DNA of 60,000 nucleotides, from NCBI GenBank assembly GCA_002633005.1, contig NMRA01000167.1:561124-621123 (forward strand). Direction: 5' to 3'. Shown here in pieces: positions 40,501 to 47,383 of this stretch. Position 1 is the first letter of the stretch, and every line of letters starts with the position of its first letter. The translations under genes and the position numbers were made by a program. The notes beneath the pieces were generated by a model. That model saw only the letters and a list, made by a program, of their open reading frames with translations. It did no database searches and had not been told where the DNA came from. This stretch comes from Phoronis australis (taxonomy: Eukaryota > Phoronida > Phoronidae).

Positions 40501-40533
40501 CATTGTATCGACTTCCTCGTCTGTTATCGCCAT
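22377..40533 (-). CDS. SLC22-like: SLC22-family organic ion transporter, 11 coding exons, 560 aa
   Basis: Joined minus-strand CDS: 40533-40392, 39201-39014, 38159-37929, 37115-37049, 36709-36580, 33572-33237, 31306-31172, 28352-28282, 27634-27514, 24652-24580, 22565-22377. All introns are GT-AG and all phases agree, giving 560 codons plus TGA, the usual length for SLC22. Family hallmarks seen: TM1 (about residues 23-47); a long extracellular loop (49-110) with three Cys and four N-glycosylation sequons (N60, N67, N74, N85); WDLICDR after the loop; the MFS motif ADTFGRKP (D144, R148, K149); E199 in TM4; a long cytoplasmic loop after TM6; GKLAITTSYSIVIVY and ELFPTNIR in TM10-11; and LLLPETLGRPLPET near the C-terminus. 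Members are plasma-membrane transporters of organic cations, anions or carnitine. The substrate cannot be read from sequence. Odd point: the family signature PESPRWL after TM6 reads SRSIPWL (256-262). The gene appears intact. A 5' UTR exon is implied but not found. Confidence 0.96.
23220..23350 (+). mobile_element. MITE family 1, copy B (131 bp), in intron 10
   Basis: Ends CAGTAACGCAAGGACC and AGGTCCTAGTGTTACTG are inverted repeats. The interior matches copy A, including AAAAAGCAAG and GATCACGTGACTTTGGCTAG. The length equals copy A. It lies within the last intron of the SLC22-like gene, in antisense to it. Confidence 0.88.
24580..24652 (-). CDS. SLC22-like: SLC22-like exon 10
   Basis: Residues 475-498. 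The codon CG|G gives Arg474, followed by TVTYASCLTISRIGSILAPF and AAHV. The R-x-G-x-x-x-A-P stretch is conserved at the start of TM12 in the family. Acceptor tttttcag, donor gtgagt. Phase 0 into the last exon. Confidence 0.95.
25498..25519. repeat. Poly-C tract containing an N
   Basis: A C homopolymer in intron 9 with an N at 25498; length not reliable. Confidence 0.9.
26186..26306 (+). mobile_element. MITE family 1, copy C, in intron 9
   Basis: Starts CAGCATCGCTAGGA and ends CCTAGCGTGTTGCTG. The interior CTCGCTAAAAAGCAAGACTT and CACGTGAGTTTGGGCTAGA match copies A and B. The terminal bases have changed symmetrically (CAGCA/TGCTG instead of CAGTA/TACTG), so it may be a subfamily. Confidence 0.75.
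26761..26929. repeat. Tandem duplication, 2 x ~88 bp, in intron 9
   Basis: TTACATTAAGGCTAGACACA starts at 26761 and again at 26849. Both copies go on to GGAAGAAGTAC and TTAACCGCG(G/T)TAACTAGTT, with small indels. Confidence 0.9.
27514..27634 (-). CDS. SLC22-like: SLC22-like exon 9 (TM10-TM11)
   Basis: Residues 435-473 plus split codons. It encodes QTSILSTLTTIMGALGKLAI then TTSYSIVIVYTSELFPTNI. The GK-x-x-I-T-x-x-x-x-x-x-x-x-Y-T-x-E-L-F-P-T-x-x-R string is one of the strongest SLC22 signatures. Acceptor tttag, donor gtaaga. It has no separate long open reading frame because of its position. Confidence 0.96.
28282..28352 (-). CDS. SLC22-like: SLC22-like exon 8 (TM9)
   Basis: Residues 411-433 plus one base at each end. 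It encodes RWTLFSFQGAAGAFLLATAF ending IPR, the R-R-x-x-x-x-x-x-x-G-x-x-x-x-x-x-x-x-x-P pattern of SLC22 TM9. Acceptor ttttctag, donor gtaagg. The split codon G|GT with exon 9 makes Gly434. Confidence 0.92.
29687..29728. repeat. Perfect 13-bp GC-rich hairpin in intron 7
   Basis: AGACCGCCCCGAG (29687-29699) and CTCGGGGCGGTCT (29716-29728) are exact reverse complements with a 16-base loop. A second small hairpin, ACCACAG/CTGTGGT, lies about 25 bases upstream. The segment is much more GC-rich than its surroundings. Role unknown. Confidence 0.85.
30387..30710 (-). CDS. Unrecognised 107-codon open frame inside intron 7
   Basis: Minus-strand frame with a basic N-terminal third (MKLRRKWVYRFVDFFESLRK) and scattered Cys. 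It does not match any SLC22 segment, and the exons on either side already join in frame, so it is not a missing exon. It overlaps an open frame on the other strand. Could be a decayed insert or chance. Confidence 0.12.
   Translation of the reverse strand: MPLYCGVSFLLVRSMKLRRKWVYRFVDFFESLRKWVAVVKNEKCAVNSKYEAVKHILVCGRQTVDSAFSDEFRLNKELSILSDACPCSPRLFSISCLVYSELISCET
31172..31306 (-). CDS. SLC22-like: SLC22-like exon 7 (TM7-TM8)
   Basis: Residues 366-409. It encodes FVNALVYWGLTLSTGTLFEG followed by DRFVNFLLSTVAELLGYIFA. The Y-x-G-L-x-x and the N-F-x-L-S-x-x-x-E-x-P/L-G-Y-x spacing is typical of SLC22 TM7-TM8. Acceptor ctag, donor gtaaat; the codon with exon 8 is AG|A (Arg410). Confidence 0.94.
33237..33572 (-). 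CDS. SLC22-like: SLC22-like exon 6 (cytoplasmic loop, TM7)
   Basis: Residues 254-364. I chose the acceptor ttttaaag before 33572 rather than the AG 12 bases further in. It keeps the same phase and gives IVSRSIPWLI, which aligns without a gap to the family's V-P-E-S-P-R-W-L-L. The exon continues with the EA-x-x-I-L-K-R-A loop (about 90 residues, rich in charge, with CHSC at its middle) and ends in TM7 (MIVSFTISMFI). Donor gtaagt; the split codon makes Trp365. Confidence 0.92.
35569..36172. repeat. GA-rich simple repeat with a 568-base assembly gap
   Basis: GGGAGAGAGA precedes the N-run 35569-36136 and a GAGAGGGA-type repeat follows (36137-36172). The gap lies in a purine-rich simple repeat in intron 5. 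True length unknown; open frames spanning it are meaningless. Confidence 0.95.
36580..36709 (-). CDS. SLC22-like: SLC22-like exon 5 (TM5-TM6)
   Basis: Residues 211-252 plus split codons at both ends. It encodes IAFNYFWIAGLLLLTFFSYF (TM5), then RDWRHMLFIISLP and TM6. The D-W-R-x-x-x-x-x-x-S-L-P pattern matches the SLC22 segment just before TM6. Acceptor gcag, donor gtaagt; the split codon with exon 6 makes Trp253. Confidence 0.94.
37049..37115 (-). CDS. SLC22-like: SLC22-like exon 4 (TM4)
   Basis: Residues 188-209 plus one base. It encodes GSVTTGFVLSVEVFSANYRS. The Glu199 and Arg206 spacing fits the E-x-x-x-x-x-x-R pattern at the cytoplasmic end of TM4 in this family. Acceptor tttttacag, donor gtaagt. 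Too short to stand out as an open reading frame; found by phase and homology. Confidence 0.93.
37929..38159 (-). CDS. SLC22-like: SLC22-like exon 3 (TM2-TM4, MFS motif A)
   Basis: Residues 111-187, phase 0 at both ends. It begins WDLICDRSYL and contains TM2, the cytoplasmic motif SIADTFGRKP (141-150; conserved D, G, R and K of the major facilitator superfamily), TM3 and the start of TM4 (VSFVILRVLSGAFAT). The acceptor has a long T-run; the donor is gtaagt. Confidence 0.97.
39014..39201 (-). CDS. SLC22-like: SLC22-like exon 2 (large extracellular loop)
   Basis: Residues 49-110. This is the glycosylated loop between TM1 and TM2, beginning AEPPHFC as in the family pattern P-x-H-x-C. It has Cys at 55, 82 and 93 and sequons at N60, N67, N74 and N85. 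It ends YGSTVVTE, which joins the next exon to give the classic T-E-W-D-L-x-C-D. Acceptor cacag, donor gtgcaa; intron 2 runs 38160-39013. Confidence 0.95.
39948..40383 (+). repeat. Dispersed repeat R1, long copy, in intron 1
   Basis: The left part (TGTAAAAGTATTTGCGGAAG, AGAAAGCCTGTAGAATTTG) and right part (TTCATTTCTGAGATATGATG, GTCAGCCACAATTGGACATT, TTTCTGTAGGTGTCCTAC) match the 16120-16603 copy. Its right end stops about 8 bases short of the exon 1 boundary of the SLC22-like gene, in antisense to it. Confidence 0.7.
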
Positions 40534-40541
40534 TTTTGTAC
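40392..40541 (-). CDS. SLC22-like: SLC22-like exon 1 (start codon, TM1)
   Basis: Residues 1-47 plus the first base of Gly48. The ATG at 40533-40531 begins MAITDEEVDTMMARVGGFNRWQ, which matches the short acidic SLC22 N-terminus with its GGF-x-R-W/Y-Q motif, followed by TM1. Splice donor gtgaga follows 40392. A cacag acceptor directly precedes 40541, so the 8 bases before the ATG look like the end of the 5' UTR brought in from an upstream non-coding exon. Confidence 0.93.
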
Positions 40542-41082
40542 CTGTGTAAACCATACAGTGTGCAAGTTTAACAAGACTGTTATAGCATCGAATCATACTT
40601 TTAAATCCACGGCTCAGTAAAATATTTGGACTACCATTGAACATGAAAGTACAACGTTCTTTACATGTATTCTTGTGGCTTTGTCCAATTGAATTCTTAT
40701 AGCATAGTATAGTATGTCAACTATACCCAAAAACTTTTCAGATAATCTGTTCAACAGAAGACACACCAAACACTGTTTCTCTGACTTACGTAATCACCGA
40801 TAGTCACTAACAGCAGCTTATCATGTTCAAGCGTCAAATTTACTAAACGTTGATTTGTTCCTTTTCTCAGATGAGAAGTGATTTTTGGGTTCAGCAAAAA
40901 TGGCAGTTGCTAAAAAGTCATGACCCGCGGTGAAAAGTTCAAGTTTTTCTTCTTTCAAAGCCCGGAAACCGCAGTTAATTTCACAAACAGGATCAATTCT
41001 AGAAGAAATTCATAGAGGAAAGAAGACTAAGTCAATTCAAGGATTTTTAAGGTACAAGGTTTTGAGCCCAGTTCATGTGATG

Positions 41083-41447
41083 GTGTTTACATCCGAGGGT
41101 ATATTTACAGCGGAATGTATCTTTACACCTGGATGTATATTTACACCCGAGTGTATATTTACAACCGAGTGTATGTTTACATCTGAAAGTATATTCACAC
41201 CCGAGTGTATAACACACCCGAGTGTATATTTACACCCTATTGAATATTTACACCCGAGTGTATATTTACACCCGAGTGTATGTTTACATCTGAAAGTATA
41301 TTCACACCCGAGTGTATAACACAACCCAAGTTATATTTACACTCGAGTGTATATTTACAGCAGAGTGTATATTTGCACCCGATTGTATATTTTTACCCGA
41401 GTGTGCATTTACACGAGTTTATATTTACGCAAGTGTGTATATTTTCT
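41083..41447. repeat. 18-bp minisatellite, about 20 units
   Basis: The consensus unit is TATATTTACACCCGAGTG with many variants. A higher-order block of three variant units (TGTTTACATCTGAAAG, then TATATTCACACCCGAGTG, then TATAACACA) recurs at about 41174 and 41281. As 18 is divisible by 3, it keeps frames open on both strands; these are not genes. It lies about 0.5 kb upstream of exon 1. Confidence 0.95.
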
Positions 41448-42013
41448 CACCGTCGCAACTTTACATACACGTTTCAAAACATGTTCTTATCTATTGGGAC
41501 TTGATCTTTTGTACAACGGCGTTGTCACAGCATAAACATTGACGCCTAAGCTAAATGTTGGAGTAGAGGAGTAGCGCCCTTTTCAACGTGGTTGAGAGTA
41601 ATTTGAACCACTAGCACTGTTTCTTCGGTTTTTGACTAATTGCTTCATATCCATTTTGATAAAAAATTTCTCCCTGCTTTGATGAATAGGAGCAGTAACA
41701 TGACTCTAGAAATAGGCTACTTTCAATTCCATACGTATGTCACATAGCCGCCAATAATGGAAAGTGGAAAATGGGAACCTGCATTGAAAAGCGAAGGATC
41801 CGGACAAAAGGTGTTACACCTAAGTCTCTGTCAAAATGCCGCGCAGGGTCGAAGCACCTGAAAACGCCCCTACACCGCTTTTGATTTTTTAGTCGAACGG
41901 GAAAAAAGGCTACATTGCGTGGTTAACTTTCGCTGTGTTTCAAAACGCACGACACTGGATGGTGGACTAGGGAGGTGGAACAAAAAAACGAGACATTCCT
42001 TCCAAAAGCAGAG

Positions 42014-42086
42014 CCGTTGGCAAGTACGATGGCATCAACTCTGAAGCGATGGATCTTAAAAAAGAACCAATAGGCTTACTGCAGCC
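42014..42086. repeat. Direct repeat, left copy (~73 bp)
   Basis: CCGTTGGCAAGTACGATGGC and the following bases to GCAGCC recur at 42305-42377 with a few substitutions. The spacer is about 218 bases. Confidence 0.85.
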
Positions 42087-42304
42087 ATTATTATTAACTA
42101 CCGGTAAAAAGAATACAGGTCATAGTAGTAGTATAGTAAGAGGTTTTGGCGTCCTATTTTTGCGGGTCCTCGGTCAAAGGTCATGAATCCGAAATGAAAG
42201 TCAAAGGTCACACGGGATGGATGCAATCGGAAGGGACATCATCCGCCTACCGGACAGAAGTGTCAATGACGCCACATCTCCTTAAGTAATAGGTTTAATT
42301 TGAC

Positions 42305-42377
42305 CCGTTGGCAAGTACGATGGCATCAACTCTGAGGCGATGGATCTTATAAGAGAACAAAGAGGCCTACTGTAGCC
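42305..42377. repeat. Direct repeat, right copy
   Basis: Second copy of the 42014-42086 segment, including ATGGCATCAACTCTGAGGCG and ATGGATCTTA. The pair could be short terminal direct repeats or a local duplication. Confidence 0.85.
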
Positions 42378-45221
42378 GATAAGACAAAAGTTTATTGTCC
42401 ATAAAACTTTAAATAACCTCCGTTACATGGAATACATGTCATGTTATTAAAGACATGAACATAATAAAAACATACATGTAGGAAAATGCTAGGAGCATAA
42501 ATCAGGTAAAAATAATAAAACTTAACCGTTCACACAGATTATCGCATATGTTCATTGAATAGAAACAGTATTTTACATTATATCATGCTAAATTACATTA
42601 TGATATTATGAGGGAAAAGTTGAAAAACATCCAAATACTGTGTCGAAACTGCTATTAGAGGCATGCTATACTAGCGCTATCAGAATGAAAAAGTTCTTGA
42701 AATCCAGTAAGCTCCACGCACGCACCCAAGAGGCTCCATGCACGGTCAAATTACACACCAATAGACTATATTCCATGACTGTACTCCTTAATTTGCAACT
42801 AGAATAGAAAGGCGTGACTTTGGAACATAGTTCCTACAACTTGGCCATCGTGCATGAAGCATTTTCGGTGCCTCTGTCGAGTTCAACGATGCAAATCTTA
42901 GGACTTTGTTTCTGCTGGTTCGGGCTCGAGTTTAGGGGATTTTGCCGTAACTGGAACGAACAGTCGCTTACAGAGAGTGTTCACCCCTTGATTAGATGAT
43001 ATTTAGTAATAAGCTGAACATTGACCTTTGAGGGAAAATCTAGAATGAATTACTCAAATCCCAATTGTTTGGTCAACGTTTATGATTTCTAATTGCATTG
43101 ATTGTGTCTGGTAGGCGGAGTATTCGAAATAAATAATGTCGATCTGTATTTGCAAAAGTTATAAGTTATGCAAATTTGTGATGTAATAACCTGCAAACTG
43201 ATTTCATTGAAGTCATTGACCATTAAAACATAAGTACACATATCGAAATAATCTACATGAAATGCCCCGTGAGGCAGCTTCAAACAGAGACAAATTTTGG
43301 GATAGTGGTGGCCATTATTTGCATCACTTATGCTAACTCATCTTGCAACAGCCTGAAAACTGAATACCTTCAATTAATTGACCCTAAAAATGGGAGAAAA
43401 TATCATTATCGTGTAACTGTGGTGTTTTCATCCCAGCAATAAGCACAAGAAGACTTTTATATAATGGCGTCCCTAATTTGCATAAATGATCAAACTCACG
43501 ATCTATCCACCTATAAACGAGCTCCATTAGATTCACTCACCGTGGAAACATAGGTGAATTCATCAAAATAATCTATCAACATGTACAGTATGGTACTTGG
43601 TATGGACGTTACTAGCAAATTAAAAAAAGAAGTTTGCACACTGGCTGCCTTAAAATATTCAGGGTTGTCGAGACTACAACTTAGCTAAAATGCTTGGGGG
43701 GGGGGCACCCTAACAAGAAACAAGCAGAAAAGCTGCCAAGAATGTCTAAGTCCCCTTTGGTGACCCTATGTGTGGCCACAAGACTAGAACACAAGCTTTC
43801 TAGTTGACTTTATTTTAGTGGACAGCTTCATCGCCAGGATATTTTGATTGCCAATGAACTTATTTACTAATAGTTCATTGTTTTTTAATTTGCTAATAAA
43901 TCGTTGGTACTTAAGAGGCATTAAACCGGCGATTTCTATTAAAAACAATTTCAAGTACTACTATGTTCGACATTTAAAAATAAAGTAAACATTTTGTTAA
44001 GTGGCACACCTAATCATTGACCGGTTCCTTAACGGATTTTTTAATACAGAGTCTAATGTAGTTTGTTAATGTTGGTAGTGAAATGTTATTTCTTCTGGAT
44101 TAATTTGTCACGTTATATCATCAATTCCAAATCATTGTATTTCAGTTGTAGGGACCTAGTTATTTGATTTAAACTTTCATTTCACTTGCATAACCATATA
44201 ATTCCTTCAACCCAGGTACATTGGCCTTTGGTTTCTGCCGGTTTGCTTTTGCTGTTCGGTATGCTTGTTTCATACAATAACTGTTATCTTGTTCATTCCT
44301 GTGGCGTGTTACCATATATTTGTGCAAGTTTCCTCAAGATTTACACGTATTTTTCTTTAGGCTAAAATGAAAACACGGACGGGACTTTTTGGAGGTTGTG
44401 ACAGACCGTATATTTTGTTATGTCCAGCATTAGATTCATATTGTCCGTTTTTTCAATCCAAATGTCCAATTTTTCGTTTTTAAATATTAGCGAATCAGAT
44501 GTCTGAGAGAAAATCTTGCTTACGTTAACAATGTGCACTGGTTACAAAAAGTACATGTACCTGTATTCCAATATGGCTGTGTCTTTGGCTAAGATTTAGA
44601 AGAGAAGAGCTAGTTTGACTTTATTGCCCAGAAGTAGACTGAAAACACAGCGAAATTTAGTGAGCAGGTTCGCTAGTCAGTCGAATTCTAAGTGGAATCC
44701 CGGGACGGGTGCTTAGATATGGCCTGTAGAGCTGAGGTATAGCTTAAGCGTAATACAGAATGCATTGCAATAATAAAAAATATGTTTACACATTATTCAG
44801 GCATACATGTACGTGCACGTCGGCATTACAATAAAAACGGTAACAGCGCTAAAACGGCACGTTTAAGTCCCTAACTCGGTCCGAAGGTCGACTTGATAAT
44901 GCAATTATCCTCATTTTGCCTGAGGCAAGAGAACAAATCAACAGGGCAAATTTGTGCTCTTTATGGCTATTCAGAATAAGCTACAACTCTCCTTAAGAAA
45001 GACAATCGCAAACATTGAATAACATTCATAGCGATGTTAACAGGACGTTAGACCTTAAGATTTAGAATTAATGATAACGGATAACCACTCACTGTTTTTT
45101 GCGATAAAAGATAACCATAGCGTGAAATGATCGTGATAGAATCTCAGTGGTTACAGGGACTATAATCTTGACACGCTGTTATCAGCGTTTTCAATAGTTC
45201 ATTAACCCCTCGGCTGTGGGG

Positions 45222-45241
45222 GTAATTATCATGATAATTAC
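45222..45241. repeat. Perfect 20-bp palindrome
   Basis: GTAATTATCATGATAATTAC is its own reverse complement. Confidence 0.9.
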
Positions 45242-45633
45242 GCCTGGTCTGGTAATGGAACTACTTTTAAGTGAATGGTGAGATGCCTTGAACATCAACA
45301 CAACACAATTCGTTATTAAGGCACACGGATACAGAACTTACATATAATTGCAACACAGGCGTGTTTGTGGATACCACCAAATATCTATGTCGCGGTCGAA
45401 CCGCTGTTCACCATTGATCGTAAAGGGGTGGTCTTAAAACGTTCCCGATAATTCTCGTGAAAAAAAGATGGAATTTTGAAGCAAAAACTTTCGGTAAATT
45501 TTCAACAATTTTAGTGTCATTTTTCGTCCAACTTCCTTCCGGATTTTCGCCATGACTTCCGACAAAAATCGTTAACTCTTGAAATTAGCGTCACTTCGGG
45601 ATTTTTGCTTCATTACGGCGTTTTCCCGTTGCT

Positions 45634-45672
45634 CCCAACTTGTTCGATTCTATAGCTCAGCAACAAGTTGGG
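45634..45672. repeat. 11-bp inverted repeat (hairpin)
   Basis: CCCAACTTGTT (45634-45644) and AACAAGTTGGG (45662-45672) are exact reverse complements with a 17-base loop. Possibly a foldback-element core. Confidence 0.7.
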
Positions 45673-46126
45673 AAGTTTACCCCTGTAGCCAATATCTCAC
45701 ACGACTGATTGACTCCACTCTGGCATTCGTGGTTGGCGGGCCAGTTTTCTTTTGTTCAATAATTGCTCTTATCTTCAGTAAGATCATACCTGATCTGACT
45801 GGGCTTTGCTGTTAAAAATCAAAGTTAAGTTATAACATATTTGAACATAAACCAAAGCATTTCTGAAATTCTCGTCAAATGGTGATCATGTTTAGTTTTT
45901 GAATCGCCAAAATCGACTAACAGCAACCGAAGTAACGATAACCTATTCTTTCTCACTGTACCAATTCACTCTGGATTTGATGGTGTTCACATGTAGTCTG
46001 TAATAAGCCTGATAGATAATAGCGGATTTGCAGCGACGCCATATTGAAATTAGGTTAAAATGGTGCATTGTGGGTGCTGTGGTCAGGATTCTGAAAGCGG
46101 CCATAGTAACAAGCATAATACGCGGT

Positions 46127-46276
46127 ATGAGCGCGAAGAAAACTTACGGCGGATACACTTGTTGTGTTCCTGGCTGCTTCAAAAACAACAAGAGAGATAA
46201 AAATCTGAGTTTTTATGTGTACCCAGCAAACCAAGAACTTCGTGAAAATGGATAAACAACATTAGGAGAGCTGGGA
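46127..46276 (+). pseudogene. THAP-type zinc finger, N-terminal half, frameshifted
   Basis: From the ATG at 46127 the frame reads [20 protein letters not shown], then a segment with LSFYVYP and QELRE. This is the first half of a C2CH THAP DNA-binding domain: the Cys pair C-x-x-x-x-C, the conserved SFY-x-x-P and the E-L-R-x-x-W region. The frame then hits a stop at 46253. One base further the other frame gives W-I-N-N-I-R-R-A-G, exactly the family continuation, so a 1-base deletion in the A-run near 46247 breaks it (or it is a sequencing error). A possible donor gtaagg starts at 46277. THAP proteins are site-specific DNA binders, often derived from or carried by P-type transposons. Confidence 0.7.
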
Positions 46277-47067
46277 GTAAGGGGAAATTTAGCGCATTCA
46301 AACCAACGCGGGGCCATCTACGTGAGGCAACACGTAGCCCCTCGGTTGGCCATATAGGGGCTACAATACTTCCATTCGCTTTCTGTATTCATTTTGTTAC
46401 TTCAGTGTATTTTAAATGGGCCGTGACCGGATTTGGGTTACCGATTTCGAGTTTTCACCTCGTCAAAAATACAATCTACACTTAAAACTATCATTTAAGA
46501 AACGCTTACTTTCATCATTGGTCCTTTTTACTTCTATACATATCTTTGATAAAGCTTAGTTGTGAGAATTTAGTTGACTTTGGCGAAGAATTACAACTCC
46601 ACTGTTTTGGTTGCCGTTAATTTTATCACCGCGTGCGCGATAACCACAAAGCGTGTCAACTGAATCCCGTGAGTTAGGCAAAGGTTAGCGCGAGACTGAG
46701 CGAAGCGCGTGACGCTAGCGCGCGACACTTGTAAAATAGCATAAGGTATCGGGTGAAACTTGTAAGATGTGTGTCCCTTCGACTTTTTATTCGTCAACAT
46801 GCGTTATTTCACGTAACTTCCTCAAAATGGCACCCGGTAACTGAGAGAAACTCGAGCAAACCGCGACAGATTTTCAGTCATCGATTTGTTTAAGTTTTGC
46901 TGACTAAATTGTATACAGAGTCGTGGTATGTGTTAATTATAACTCCGTGTTCCTATATGTATGGTTCATTTGATTTTATTTGCTGTATTTTGAAATGAGT
47001 AACTTTTTGTGATGATGTACTATCGCCCCTGAATGCCTGCGGCATCCAGTGCGATGTAATTGCCTAG

Positions 47068-47383
47068 GGGCCATCGTGTGTGCAGCGAACATTTTCCTGG
47101 TGAAAAAAGACTTATGATAACAACATTCCGACGAAGTTTCCTCTTAAAATTAACGTCTCTAGCATATACACGGCGAAAGCTACAAAAGTTAAGCAACCCA
47201 AGAACTCTCAAGTTGTCTGAAACCGGAGGAGATTTCGAAATCAACGCCGATAGCCCCAATACTGAACATGACGACAGTCGTGCCCTCGGTCACTCGGTCA
47301 CTGATCATAGCTGCGCTGTGTTTACAAACGAGAGAGAGGATTTGCTTGGTATTATAAAGCAAAAAATGATACATGGTTTTTAG
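47068..47383 (+). pseudogene. THAP-type zinc finger, C-terminal half and linker
   Basis: After a cctag acceptor the frame reads GHRVCSEHFPGEKR, the R-V-C-S-x-H-F end of a THAP domain that supplies the last Cys and His zinc ligands. A basic stretch and an acidic linker follow, and the frame stops at 47383. It complements the 46127-46276 piece across an intron of about 0.8 kb, but the splice phase does not match cleanly. The protein stops soon after the domain with no transposase or coiled coil visible. A decayed gene or transposon remnant is most likely; an intact gene with an assembly error is possible. Confidence 0.65.

Larger units (their letters stand above)
42378..46126. other. No gene seen
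   Basis: AT-rich, with a poly-G run at about 43697, the 45222 palindrome and the 45634 hairpin. The untranslated 5' exon of the SLC22-like gene may lie here or in 40542-42013 but cannot be recognised. Confidence 0.55.

Noticed and set aside
41083-41447. CRISPR-like array
   Set aside because: Contiguous short units without unique spacers in eukaryotic DNA; a minisatellite.
40930-41504. Open frames of up to 129 residues with repeated YLHPSV or CKYTLG
   Set aside because: Produced by the 18-bp minisatellite, whose period is a multiple of three; open on both strands.
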